In this document: piece after piece, positions 18,983-27,403 of the stretch
Layout: each line of letters starts with the position of its first letter
Position numbering within the stretch: position 1 is the first letter of the stretch
Notes under the pieces: model-generated
What the model saw: the letters and a program-made list of their open reading frames with translations, nothing else
The model's database searches: none
Told to the model about the DNA's origin: nothing
Translations under genes and position numbers: made by a program
Assembly (NCBI RefSeq): GCF_034521915.1
Contig: NZ_JAXHLU010000011.1
Location: 101,547-165,546 of the forward strand
Direction: 5' to 3'
DNA from: Fodinibius sp034521915
GTDB lineage: Bacteria > Bacteroidota > Rhodothermia > Balneolales > Balneolaceae
DNA: 64,000 bases

Positions 18983-19795
18983 TCACTCTTTACCATACTT
19001 TAACCTTCTAACAAATGCAAACACCTCGTCTTTCCATCCCTCCTCAGGATAATGCTCGCGGATAGTATCGATGAGCGCGCTTCCCACAATAAAACCGTCC
19101 ATATCGGCTGCTATACGCTGGGCGTCTTCGTGGGATTTAATCCCAAATCCAACCATTTTCGGATTCCGGGTTATATTCTCCTTCACACGATCGATAAATC
19201 GCTGGACTGACTTGGCCACCTCATCGCCCTCTCGTGCACCTGTAACGCCCGTAACCGACACGCAGTAGACAAATCCCTGCGACTGCTCATCAATTTTACG
19301 CATTCGCTCATCAGAAGTATTGGGGGCCACAAGGTAGATAATCGGCAAACCGTATTTATCGGCTTCTTTTTTAAGAATCTCCGACTCTTCTATGGGGATA
19401 TCGGGGATGATAAGCCCATCAACACCGGATTCAGCAGCATCTTTGCAAAATGCTTTTGTGCCATACCGCAGCACCGGATTGATGTAGCCCATCAAAATGA
19501 TGGGAATCTGTGACTTCTGTCGTACTTGTTCTACAATATGCAGGATATTCTTCATCGTTATTCCCTGCTCAATAGCCACATTACTGGAATATTGAATAGT
19601 GGGTCCATCGGCCAAGGGATCGCTGAATGGCATACCCAGCTCGACCAGGTCCACCCCGTTATCTTCGAATCCCAAAATAAGATCAACGGTAGCCTGTGGA
19701 TCGGGATAACCGGCCGTTAAAAACAGGCTCATTATTTTTTCCGATCCGTCGTGTCGTTCAAAAAGTTGTGCTACTCTGTTTTCTGTATCAATCAT
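18983..19795 (-). CDS. trpA: Tryptophan synthase alpha chain
   Basis: TrpA cleaves indole-3-glycerol phosphate to indole, which is channelled to TrpB. The 270-residue TIM barrel shows the catalytic Glu region DLVELGMPFSDPLADGPTIQ, the catalytic Asp in DGLIIPDIPIEES, and the phosphate loop GFGIKSHEDAQ with GFIVGSALID. It is the last trp gene of the operon, separated from trpB by 100 bp that contain a palindromic repeat. Confidence 0.97.
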   Translation of the reverse strand: MIDTENRVAQLFERHDGSEKIMSLFLTAGYPDPQATVDLILGFEDNGVDLVELGMPFSDPLADGPTIQYSSNVAIEQGITMKNILHIVEQVRQKSQIPIILMGYINPVLRYGTKAFCKDAAESGVDGLIIPDIPIEESEILKKEADKYGLPIIYLVAPNTSDERMRKIDEQSQGFVYCVSVTGVTGAREGDEVAKSVQRFIDRVKENITRNPKMVGFGIKSHEDAQRIAADMDGFIVGSALIDTIREHYPEEGWKDEVFAFVRRLKYGKE

Positions 19796-19811
19796 TTAGA
19801 ATCTATGTTTA

Positions 19812-19840
19812 CAGATCCTGAAACAAGTTCAGGATGACAT
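19812..19840 (+). repeat. REP-like palindrome between trpB and trpA
   Basis: The stem ATCCTGAA/TTCAGGAT (8 bp, loop ACAAG) is flanked by CAG and GACAT. It is the same unit as the copies at 25512-25537 and 25559-25586. Palindromes of this type recur between genes in many Bacteroidota and other genomes. In an operon they can stabilise or attenuate mRNA. Confidence 0.8.
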
Positions 19841-19895
19841 GTGATTTTGAAATTTACTTTCTGTGCTAATCTGTTAAATCGGCTCTATCCGTGTT

Positions 19896-21083
19896 CTATA
19901 AATTTTTTGAGATAGTACCCATATCTTTATCGCCGCGACCGGAACAATTCAAGACAACAATTTCATCTTTGGATGTTTTGGGCATGAGTTCATCTAAATA
20001 AGCTACTGCATGAGCTGTTTCCAAAGCAGGAATAATACCTTCGGTTTCGGAAAGTAGCTTGACGCCCTCCATCGCCTGATCATCGGTAATCGCTTTATAA
20101 TTCACGCGCTTAATTTTATGCAAATACGAATGCTCAGGACCAATACCCGGATAATCGAGTCCGGCTGAAATAGAGTGTGCCAACTGAATTTGCCCCTCGG
20201 AATTATGTAGCAAATAACTCATAGATCCATGCAGCACACCGGGTTGACCAATTGTAAGGGTTGCTGCCGTTTGATCTGTATCTGCTCCTAATCCTGCGGC
20301 TTCGAGTCCATACATTTGCACTGATTCATCTTCGATAAAGGGATAGAAAATGCCTATTGCGTTAGAGCCGCCCCCCACACACGCCAGCAGGTAGTCCGGG
20401 GTTTCTCGTCCCTCGGCTTCAGCTAACTGCCTACGTGTCTCGTCTCCAATCACCCGGTGAAAATTGCGTACCATCTTGGGGTACGGATGCGGACCCACGA
20501 CCGATCCAATGATGTAAAACGTATCCTCAACATTGGTTACCCAATCACGGATGGCTTCGTTGGTGGCATCCTTGAGTGTTTGCGATCCGCTGGTGACCGG
20601 ACGAACTTCCGTGCCCAGTAACCGCATGCGCTCCACATTCAACTTCTGACGCTCCATATCCTCAGCCCCCATATACACAATACAATCAACGCCAAACTTG
20701 GCACAGGCCGTGGCTGTAGCTACACCGTGTTGACCGGCACCCGTCTCTGCAATAATACGATCTTTGCCCATGCGACGGGCCAGTAAAATCTGTCCAATGG
20801 CGTTATTTATTTTATGAGCACCGGTATGACAAAGATCCTCGCGCTTAAGATAAATCTTCGCTTTCCCGTAGTGATCAGTCAATCGATTGGCATAGGTCAA
20901 CTTTGTCGGTCGTCCCACATATTCATTCAGCAATTGCCGGTATTCCTTCTGGAAACTGTCATCATTCCAGGCATCATTAAACGCCTCTTCCAATTCCTCC
21001 AGTACGGGAATTAGAATTTCAGGTACAAACTTGCCGCCAAAATCGCCGTAATATCCTTCCTTCGTCGGTAAATCGTATTTCAT
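19896..21083 (-). CDS. trpB: Tryptophan synthase beta chain
   Basis: TrpB condenses indole with serine using PLP. The 395-residue protein has the Schiff-base lysine in HTGAHKINNA, the GAGQHGVATATA loop, and the PLP-phosphate glycine loop CVGGGSNAIG. The N-terminal segment GYYGDFGGKFVPE is typical of the TrpB1 type that pairs with TrpA, which is present. Confidence 0.98.
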   Translation of the reverse strand: MKYDLPTKEGYYGDFGGKFVPEILIPVLEELEEAFNDAWNDDSFQKEYRQLLNEYVGRPTKLTYANRLTDHYGKAKIYLKREDLCHTGAHKINNAIGQILLARRMGKDRIIAETGAGQHGVATATACAKFGVDCIVYMGAEDMERQKLNVERMRLLGTEVRPVTSGSQTLKDATNEAIRDWVTNVEDTFYIIGSVVGPHPYPKMVRNFHRVIGDETRRQLAEAEGRETPDYLLACVGGGSNAIGIFYPFIEDESVQMYGLEAAGLGADTDQTAATLTIGQPGVLHGSMSYLLHNSEGQIQLAHSISAGLDYPGIGPEHSYLHKIKRVNYKAITDDQAMEGVKLLSETEGIIPALETAHAVAYLDELMPKTSKDEIVVLNCSGRGDKDMGTISKNL

Positions 21084-21215
21084 TTTGAGATTCTTAAATT
21101 TAAATAATGGTGATTTCCAGAATTATCTATTTCAATCAAAATTTAAAATGGCTATAGTTTTCAGCTTTCAGCAATTTCCTTCTGATTACTTACAACTGAT
21201 AGCTGAATACTGCTT

Positions 21216-21890
21216 TTACAGCTCTCCTACCTCCTGCTTTTCCCAGATATCGCGCATCTCCTCCATAAACGCATCCACTTTGTCAAAATCTTTAACGCCG
21301 GGCTTAGCTTCCAATCCACTTGAGACATCCACTGCATACGGATGAACCTTCTTACAGGCCTCACGAATATTATCCGGATTCAAGCCACCCGCCAGAAAAT
21401 ACGGAACACCCTGGGAAACCTGATCCAACACAGACCAGTCAAAAGCCTCTCCTGTGCCGCCCCATTTGCCTTCGATTTTCGTATCAAAAAGAAGATATTC
21501 CACATGGTCGAGATACGGCTCTATGCGAGTATTTAATTCTGATGCGGTATCACCATCTGCTACATGAATCGCCTTAATTATGGGCTTATCAACCAGCGAG
21601 CAGTAATCGGGATTTTCGTTGCCGTGCAACTGAACAAAATCAATGCCCGTCTGACGAGCAATCATATTCACATCATCCAGCGGCTGGTTTACAAACACGC
21701 CAACACAATCCGGTCCATGCAGCCAGTTGATCATCGCACCCGCTTTTGCAGGTGTAACATGGCGCGGACTATCCTCATAAAAAACAAATCCCATATAATG
21801 CGCCAGTGCTCCTGAGACGAACCGAGCATCCTCGAGTGAAGTAATTCCACAAATTTTTACTTTTGTTCGTTCTTCCGGATCTGCAAACAT
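21216..21890 (-). CDS. trpF: Phosphoribosylanthranilate isomerase
   Basis: TrpF isomerises phosphoribosylanthranilate to CdRP. The 224-residue TIM barrel starts the conserved core with KICGITSLEDA (catalytic Cys) and includes VQLHGNE, LLFDTK and the phosphate site FLAGGLNPDNI with VDVSSGLE. It is directly abutted by trpC (stop/start 1 bp apart), so the two are separate enzymes, not the fused TrpCF of enterobacteria. Confidence 0.97.
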   Translation of the reverse strand: MFADPEERTKVKICGITSLEDARFVSGALAHYMGFVFYEDSPRHVTPAKAGAMINWLHGPDCVGVFVNQPLDDVNMIARQTGIDFVQLHGNENPDYCSLVDKPIIKAIHVADGDTASELNTRIEPYLDHVEYLLFDTKIEGKWGGTGEAFDWSVLDQVSQGVPYFLAGGLNPDNIREACKKVHPYAVDVSSGLEAKPGVKDFDKVDAFMEEMRDIWEKQEVGEL

Positions 21891-22706
21891 TTATGCTTTG
21901 GCTTCTTTAGTAATTAAATTCTTCAACTTTGATTTCATATTCTTCACCGCTTTACCGGGATCAGGTTCACGCATAAAATGCTCCCCAATTAATGCAGCGT
22001 GAATGCCCTCATCATAAAGCAGCTTTAAATCTTCTGGTTTTGCGAGTCCACTTTCGGATACTAACACCGTATCCTCGGGAGCCTTATGCAGCAACTCTAT
22101 ACCACGATGCAGGTCTACTTCAAACGATCGCAAGTCGCGATTATTTACGCCCAAAATGTCAATATGCGTAAAGTTAACATATTCAATATCTTCTTCCGAA
22201 TAACATTCGACCAAAGCTTGTAAGCCAAACTCTTTTGTGGCGTGCAAAAGTTCATCAAGCTGACTCCCTTCCGTAATAGTAGCAATCAAAAGCACCGCAT
22301 CAGCACCGTAAGCCTTCGCCTCTTTCACTTGATAAGGATCAACAATAAAATCCTTGCGCAACAATGGAATAGAAACTTCTTTAGAAGCTATTTCTAAATA
22401 ATTAAGGCTTCCTTTAAATGCGGGTTCATCTGTTAATACTGAAATGGCAGAAGCACCCCCTTCCTGGTATTGCCCCGCAATTTTTTGAGGATCAAAATCG
22501 GGACGAATAAGCCCTTTTGATGGAGATGCTTTTTTTATTTCAGCAATAACTGCTACATCATTTTCAAGTCGCAGCGCTTCAGCAAAATTTCGTGGAGACT
22601 GTTCAAAAAGCTCCATGTCTCCCAAGTCATTAAAACTTACCTTACGCTTCCGCTTTTTAAGGTCAATTTTCGTCTGTTCAACTATTTCATCTAAAATATT
22701 AGGCAT
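21891..22706 (-). CDS. trpC: Indole-3-glycerol phosphate synthase
   Basis: TrpC closes the indole ring by decarboxylating CdRP. The 271-residue protein carries the catalytic Lys/Glu set in AEIKKASPSKG, LLRKDFIVDPYQ and LVECYSEED, plus the phosphate-binding VSESGLAKPEDL. It follows trpD by 6 bp and abuts trpF. Confidence 0.97.
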   Translation of the reverse strand: MPNILDEIVEQTKIDLKKRKRKVSFNDLGDMELFEQSPRNFAEALRLENDVAVIAEIKKASPSKGLIRPDFDPQKIAGQYQEGGASAISVLTDEPAFKGSLNYLEIASKEVSIPLLRKDFIVDPYQVKEAKAYGADAVLLIATITEGSQLDELLHATKEFGLQALVECYSEEDIEYVNFTHIDILGVNNRDLRSFEVDLHRGIELLHKAPEDTVLVSESGLAKPEDLKLLYDEGIHAALIGEHFMREPDPGKAVKNMKSKLKNLITKEAKA

Positions 22707-22712
22707 GGTATT

Positions 22713-23756
22713 CTACGAATTAGCAACATCATTTGAAGCTTCAACATATCTGTCCAGCGCTTTGCGTGCTTTCCCGGACCGTAAACTCTCTTCCGCCCAT
22801 TTACGTGCTTCAGTAAGGTTATCAACTTTACCCGAAGCATGAATACCAAATGTTGCATTCAATAAAATTACATCACGCTGAGGAACGGTTGAGGTGTTAT
22901 CCAGTATAGATCGAATGATATTCGCATTGTATTTAGCATCTCCCCCCTGTAAGGATTCCAAATCAGTCCACTCAAAATCTAGCGAACGCGGATCAAAAGT
23001 CGTCGATTCTTTTACCATATTGTGATTGAGCTCGTAAATTTCCGACTGAGCAGCCAAACTCACCTCATCCAACCCATCATGGGCATTTACCGTGTAAGCA
23101 AACTCTGTATTCAAATTCGCAAGGATATGCGCAATTTCGCGGGCTACCTCCCTGCTGTAAGCGCCAATCATCTGACGCTTTACACCGGCCGGATTTAACA
23201 AGGGTCCCAGGATATTGAAAAAGGTTCGTATTCCCATCGTGCGTCGTGCCGGCATTACGTGCTTCATGGCGGGATGAAAGTTCGGAGCAAACATAAAAAC
23301 AAGTCCCGCCTGTTCAAATACCTGCTCTACCTCTTCTTTATTCAGATCAATAACAGCGCCGATTTCTTCCAACACATCCGCACTTCCGCTTTTACTTGAT
23401 ACACTTCGATTTCCATGTTTCAATACCGGAACACCCGCACCGGCCACTACAAACATGGAGGCCGTAGAAATATTGAACGTCCCGGAACTATCACCGCCGG
23501 TTCCACACAGATCCACCGCTCCATCAATATTCACCTCAGGCTTTATAGCTGCTTCACGCATCACACGGACAAAAGCAGTGAGTTCTTGTGTAGTTTCCCC
23601 TTTGGTTCGCATGGCAGCTAAAAAAGCGGCCACTTGCTCATTGGGAACTTCGCCTCCGACTATCAAACGGAGTGCTTTCTCAGCTTCCTCTCCCTCCAAA
23701 TCTTCTCGTTGAACAAGCTTATCTAAAATTGAACTAAATTCTATATCTTCTTGCAT
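22713..23756 (-). CDS. trpD: Anthranilate phosphoribosyltransferase
   Basis: TrpD joins anthranilate to PRPP. The 347-residue protein has the PRPP-binding loop DLCGTGGDSSGTFNIST, the KHGNRSVSSKSGSADVLE segment and the conserved FFNILGPLLNP. It is monofunctional, with the glutaminase encoded separately by trpG. Confidence 0.97.
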   Translation of the reverse strand: MQEDIEFSSILDKLVQREDLEGEEAEKALRLIVGGEVPNEQVAAFLAAMRTKGETTQELTAFVRVMREAAIKPEVNIDGAVDLCGTGGDSSGTFNISTASMFVVAGAGVPVLKHGNRSVSSKSGSADVLEEIGAVIDLNKEEVEQVFEQAGLVFMFAPNFHPAMKHVMPARRTMGIRTFFNILGPLLNPAGVKRQMIGAYSREVAREIAHILANLNTEFAYTVNAHDGLDEVSLAAQSEIYELNHNMVKESTTFDPRSLDFEWTDLESLQGGDAKYNANIIRSILDNTSTVPQRDVILLNATFGIHASGKVDNLTEARKWAEESLRSGKARKALDRYVEASNDVANS

Positions 23757-23821
23757 TGCAGTAAGTTAATATATTCATTTAAAATTAATCGTGTCGTAAT
23801 AATATTTATTAAAACATGCCA

Positions 23822-24403
23822 TTACTCAGCGATTTTATATTCCAACTCTAACCAGTTTTTTACAATCTTCGGTCCCTCTTTTGTGAGGATACTTTCAGGA
23901 TGAAACTGTATTCCTTCCAATGGAAATTCACGATGACGCAGTCCCATGATCACGCTGTCATCACTTCTTGCAGAAACTTCCAACTCATCAGAGATTTGAT
24001 CGGGATCCAACACCAGTGAATGATATCGGGTAGCGGTAAAATTATCCGGAATATTTCGAAATACTGATTTCCCGTCGTGGGTAATAGCAGAGGTCTTTCC
24101 GTGCATCAATTTGGGAGCATGAATCACCTTTCCGCCAAACACTTCTCCTATCGCCTGGTGACCAAGACAAACACCCAAAATCGGCGTCTCTGCTCCCAGC
24201 TCTTTTATCACAGGTTCGGTAATGCCTGCATCAGCGGGACGTCCGGGACCCGGTGAAATAAGTATCCTATCAGGATTCAGCTCCTTTACTTCTTCCACGG
24301 TAAGCTCATCATTGCGAATTACTTTGTAGTCATCCGTATACTCCGCAACAATATGCACCAAGTTATAGGTAAAGGAATCGTAATTATCGATTATTAAAAT
24401 CAT
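23822..24403 (-). CDS. trpG: Anthranilate synthase component II (glutamine amidotransferase)
   Basis: This is the class I glutaminase subunit that supplies ammonia to TrpE. The 193-residue protein shows the oxyanion strand ISPGPGRPADAG, the nucleophile in GVCLGHQAIGE, and the His-Glu pair in GIQFHPESILT. As in many bacteria it may also serve PabB; no pab gene lies nearby, so the trp context gives its main role. Confidence 0.97.
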   Translation of the reverse strand: MILIIDNYDSFTYNLVHIVAEYTDDYKVIRNDELTVEEVKELNPDRILISPGPGRPADAGITEPVIKELGAETPILGVCLGHQAIGEVFGGKVIHAPKLMHGKTSAITHDGKSVFRNIPDNFTATRYHSLVLDPDQISDELEVSARSDDSVIMGLRHREFPLEGIQFHPESILTKEGPKIVKNWLELEYKIAE

Positions 24404-24477
24404 TGTAGTATCAGTTTTGCCTTATCTCATCTAAACATGATTCAGGATCTTTTCTTGTCCCTTCAAAATAGATAATA

Positions 24478-25467
24478 TCAACTCATAAAATCGTAGGTTT
24501 TAAACAATCCTGTCACATCACGGACCGGTTCCATAACCTCTTCAGCACGTTCTCTGGCCTTTTTCCCGCCTTCTTTGAGAATATCTTGAACTCTATCCAA
24601 GTCCTGCGCCAATTCTTTACGCTTTGCTCGTGCCTCCGCAAAATAATCCTCAATCATACCCAATAATTCCTTCTTCGCATGACCATAACCATAACCGCCG
24701 GCACGATATTTCTCAGCAATTTCTTTTTGTTTTTCATCATCAGCGAATAATTTAATCAGTGCAAACACATTACAACTATCGGGATCTTTAGGCTCATCCA
24801 ATGGCGTTGAATCAGTCTGAATGGACATCACCTTTTTCTTCAGCTCTTTCCCTTCATCAAAAATACCGATGGTATTACCGTAGGACTTGCTCATTTTTTG
24901 TCCGTCGATACCCGGTACTACTGCAACCGAATCCAAAATATGCGGCTCGGGGAGCTTCAAATACTCTTCGCCATAATTGTGATTAAACTTACCGGCTAAA
25001 TCGCGGCAAATTTCAATATTCTGCTTCTGATCTTGTCCCACGGGCACCAAATCTGCATTGTACATCAAAATATCGGCGGCCTGCAAGATTGGATAGGTAA
25101 ACAGTCCAATATTGGGATTCAGTCCCTGAGCCACTTTATCTTTATAAGCCACCCCCTTTTCCATCAGGCTAACGGGACAAAAGGTGCCCAGAATCCACGC
25201 CAGTTCCGCGTGCTGTGGCACATCACTCTGGGCAAAAAAGGTGGCTTTATCGGGATCCAATCCCAGTGCCAGGTAATCAAGGGCTACATCTATGGTATTC
25301 TGATAAATTTCTTCACCGTCATTAATAGAAGTCAACGAGTGATAATTTGCAATAAAATAAAAGGCATCGCCCTCCTCCTGCATCTGAATATGCTGGCGCA
25401 GTGCTCCAAAGTAGTTACCTAAATGAAGTTTTCCTGACGATTGTATACCTGATAATATTGTTTTCAT
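24478..25467 (-). CDS. trpS: Tryptophanyl-tRNA synthetase
   Basis: TrpS charges tRNA-Trp. The 329-residue class I synthetase has the HIGH-type motif SSGKLHLGNYFGA near the start and the KMSKS loop GQKMSKSYGN at about residue 190. Its place between trpE and trpG is unusual. It is on the same strand, with a 137-bp gap to trpE holding two palindromic repeats, and so lies downstream of the trp attenuator. That would raise synthetase expression when charged tRNA-Trp is scarce. A half-copy of the palindrome lies between trpS and trpG (24439-24450). Confidence 0.97.
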   Translation of the reverse strand: MKTILSGIQSSGKLHLGNYFGALRQHIQMQEEGDAFYFIANYHSLTSINDGEEIYQNTIDVALDYLALGLDPDKATFFAQSDVPQHAELAWILGTFCPVSLMEKGVAYKDKVAQGLNPNIGLFTYPILQAADILMYNADLVPVGQDQKQNIEICRDLAGKFNHNYGEEYLKLPEPHILDSVAVVPGIDGQKMSKSYGNTIGIFDEGKELKKKVMSIQTDSTPLDEPKDPDSCNVFALIKLFADDEKQKEIAEKYRAGGYGYGHAKKELLGMIEDYFAEARAKRKELAQDLDRVQDILKEGGKKARERAEEVMEPVRDVTGLFKTYDFMS

Positions 25468-25511
25468 TGGTGCTTAATTTTCTGATTTAATTATTTATAA
25501 AAAAACTTTTA

Positions 25512-25537
25512 TGTCATCCTGAATTTATTTCAGGATC
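25512..25537 (-). repeat. REP-like palindrome in the trpE-trpS gap, copy A
   Basis: The stem ATCCTGAA/TTCAGGAT with loop TTTAT is flanked by GTC and CT. The flanks show that it is inverted relative to the copies at 19812 and 25559. Confidence 0.78.
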
Positions 25538-25558
25538 TATCCAATTAAATTACCCTAC

Positions 25559-25586
25559 AGATGCTGAAACAAGTTCAGCATGACAC
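25559..25586 (+). repeat. REP-like palindrome in the trpE-trpS gap, copy B
   Basis: The stem ATGCTGAA/TTCAGCAT with loop ACAAG is flanked by CAG and GACAC. It differs from the copy at 19812 by a compensated C-to-G / G-to-C change that keeps the stem paired. With copy A it forms an inverted pair 22 bp apart. Confidence 0.8.
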
Positions 25587-25604
25587 TTTTTACTTTAAAT
25601 CTAT

Positions 25605-27081
25605 TCAATTTCCATCTGTTATCGACAAGGCCACGCTAAGTGCTTCTACCAGTGCTCCGGCCTTATTTTGTGTTTCTACATATTCTTTTTCGGGGTCGCT
25701 ATCAGCCACAATACCCGCACCGGCCTGAATATACACTTTTGAATCGGTAACAAGCATCGTTCGAATCACAATACAGGTATCCATATTGCCGGAAAAATCA
25801 AAGTACCCTACTGCTCCTGCGTAAGGGCCGCGCTTGGTCGGTTCCAGCTCATCAATAATTTTCATCGCCCGAATTTTAGGAGCACCACTAACCGTACCTG
25901 CCGGAAAGCAGTGTTTCAGAGCATCCACAGCTGTTTTGTTGGCAGCCAATTTCCCCTTCACATCCGATACAATATGCATAACATGCGAATAGCGCTCGAT
26001 CACCTGCTCACGAACCGGCTTGACCGTAGCGGGCTTACAGACGCGTGATAAATCATTGCGTCCCAAATCCACCAGCATTACGTGCTCGGCTATCTCTTTG
26101 GGATCGTTTTTAAGATCTTCTTCCAGTTCCAAATCTTCTTCGGGCGTTTTACCACGGGGACGTGTCCCGGCGATAGGCAACAACTGAGCAGTCTCATCCT
26201 GCACGCGCACCAAAACCTCCGGAGATGAGCCCACCAATCCAAAATCATTAAAATCCAGAAAGAACAGATACGGCGACGGATTTACCATCCGCAAGCGCTC
26301 GATATAACATAAAGCGATCTCCGCTGAAATCCGTTTCAAACCGTTGCGAAAGTACCACCTGAAAGATTTCGCCCTCATAAATATACTCCTTAGCCTTTTT
26401 GACCATCTGCTCGAACTCAGGCTTCTCAATATTGCTGGTCAGATTATCCGGATTGATGGAAAACGAATCTGTTGAGCGCTCAGGCTGATAAACGAGCTCC
26501 TCCATCTCATCGAGGGTTTGCTGTGCCTCTTTAAACAACACTTCCGCGGATTTTTCGGTTTCATCATCCACAAAAACTGTTTTTATAATAATCACCTGTT
26601 GCTTCACATGATCAAAGGCATAGACTTTATCATAAAAGGCCCAGATGGCTTCCGGAATATTCAAGTCATCTTCCGGCACATCGCCCAGTTGCTCTACTTC
26701 CCGAACCGTATCATAAGAAGAAAAACCTACAGCTCCGCCGGTCAATCGCGGTAAATCAGGAAGCTTGGGTTCGCTGTGCTGAGTTGTCAATTCTTTGAGT
26801 GCTTCAAAATACGGCTGGTCCAGGACTGTTGAACCACTATCTCTTTGCATGGTTACTTGTTTTCCATCGTACTGTAATACTTGATAGGGATTACGTCCCA
26901 AAAAGGAGTACCGCGCAACCTGATCTCCACCTTCTACAGATTCCAACAAAAAGGGATACTCAGCATCTTTTCGCAGTGATAAAAAGAGGGAAACCGGCGT
27001 TAGTACATCGGCCATCAATCGCCGATAAACCGGTACGGCCGTATAATCTTTTGCTAATTTTTTAAATTCTGCTAATTGCAT
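25605..27081 (-). CDS. trpE: Anthranilate synthase component I (frameshifted)
   Basis: TrpE makes anthranilate from chorismate and is the committed, feedback-inhibited step. The N-terminal frame runs from ATG 27081 to GDRFMLYRAL. The C-terminal frame resumes at RMVNPSPYLFFLDF and carries the chorismate-binding core (GSSPEVLVRV, AGTRPRGKTPEEDLELE, LVDLGRNDLSRV, AGTVSGAPKIRAM). The switch is near 26288-26300 and corresponds to one extra base. Joined, the protein is about 491 residues, full length for TrpE. As every other trp gene is intact, a sequencing error is more likely than inactivation. Confidence 0.93.
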
Positions 27082-27167
27082 AAACTCTTATTTTACCAGT
27101 TAGACACTAAGAACATTGCAAACATTTCATCTTATTAGTGTACTGAGTGTCTCAGTGATTATTTCAA

Positions 27168-27271
27168 TAAAAACAAAAAAGCCCACTCCAGTTTCCTGCA
27201 GTGGGCTCTATTAAATCCTTTTCTTCAAATTAATTCATAAAAATGCCACTGCTCCGATTTTTTTTCGGAGC
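27168..27271 (-). promoter_or_regulatory. trp operon transcription attenuator
   Basis: Read on the minus strand, three alternative structures are visible. The pause hairpin GCTCCGA/TCGGAGC (27251-27271) begins right after three Trp codons. The antiterminator pairs GCAGTGG (27246-27252) with CCACTGC (27198-27204), a perfect 7 bp. The terminator pairs AGCCCACT with AGTGGGCT (27180-27207), with an upper CAG/CTG stem and GAAA loop, then TTTTTTGTTTTT. The antiterminator and terminator share segment 27198-27204, so they exclude each other. A ribosome stalled at the Trp codons frees the antiterminator; one that reaches the leader stop at 27235 covers 27246-27252 and allows termination. Between this element and trpE (27082-27160) only a small ACTGAG/CTCAGT hairpin is seen. 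Confidence 0.9.
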
Positions 27272-27309
27272 CACCACCAACTGATATTTTTATGAGCTGA
27301 CTTTTTCAT
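27235..27309 (-). CDS. trpL: trp operon leader peptide (24 residues, three tandem Trp)
   Basis: The small frame begins ATG-AAA-AAG and ends TGA. It encodes 24 residues, with Trp-Trp-Trp at positions 11-13 in the context NISWWWLRKKIG. Three consecutive UGG codons are very unlikely by chance in a frame placed 154 bp before trpE and directly ahead of an attenuator. No strong ribosome-binding site precedes the ATG, as is common in this group. A weak TTG-N20-TATCTTCA promoter-like pair sits just upstream. The peptide itself probably has no function beyond sensing charged tRNA-Trp. Confidence 0.88.
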   Translation of the reverse strand: MKKSAHKNISWWWLRKKIGAVAFL

Positions 27310-27373
27310 AACGATCTGAAGATAGTATCCACCGAACCGAAAATCAACAAGTTTATTTTGGGAGAATAACACC

Positions 27374-27381
27374 TATATTTG
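27374..27381 (+). promoter_or_regulatory. Possible Bacteroidota-type -7 promoter element
   Basis: TATATTTG matches the TAnnTTTG consensus and lies 22 bp before the ATG at 27404, in the divergent region opposite trpL. The matching -33 TTTG is not at the usual spacing (only a TTTA near 27352), so this is a weak call. Confidence 0.4.
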
Positions 27382-27403
27382 AGTTCTCAACAAAACAGAT
27401 ATC

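Noticed and set aside
27082..27403. tRNA or riboswitch (including T-box) in the region upstream of trpE
   Set aside because: No tRNA cloverleaf and no T-box sequence was found. The leader peptide with Trp codons and the alternative hairpins explain the region better.
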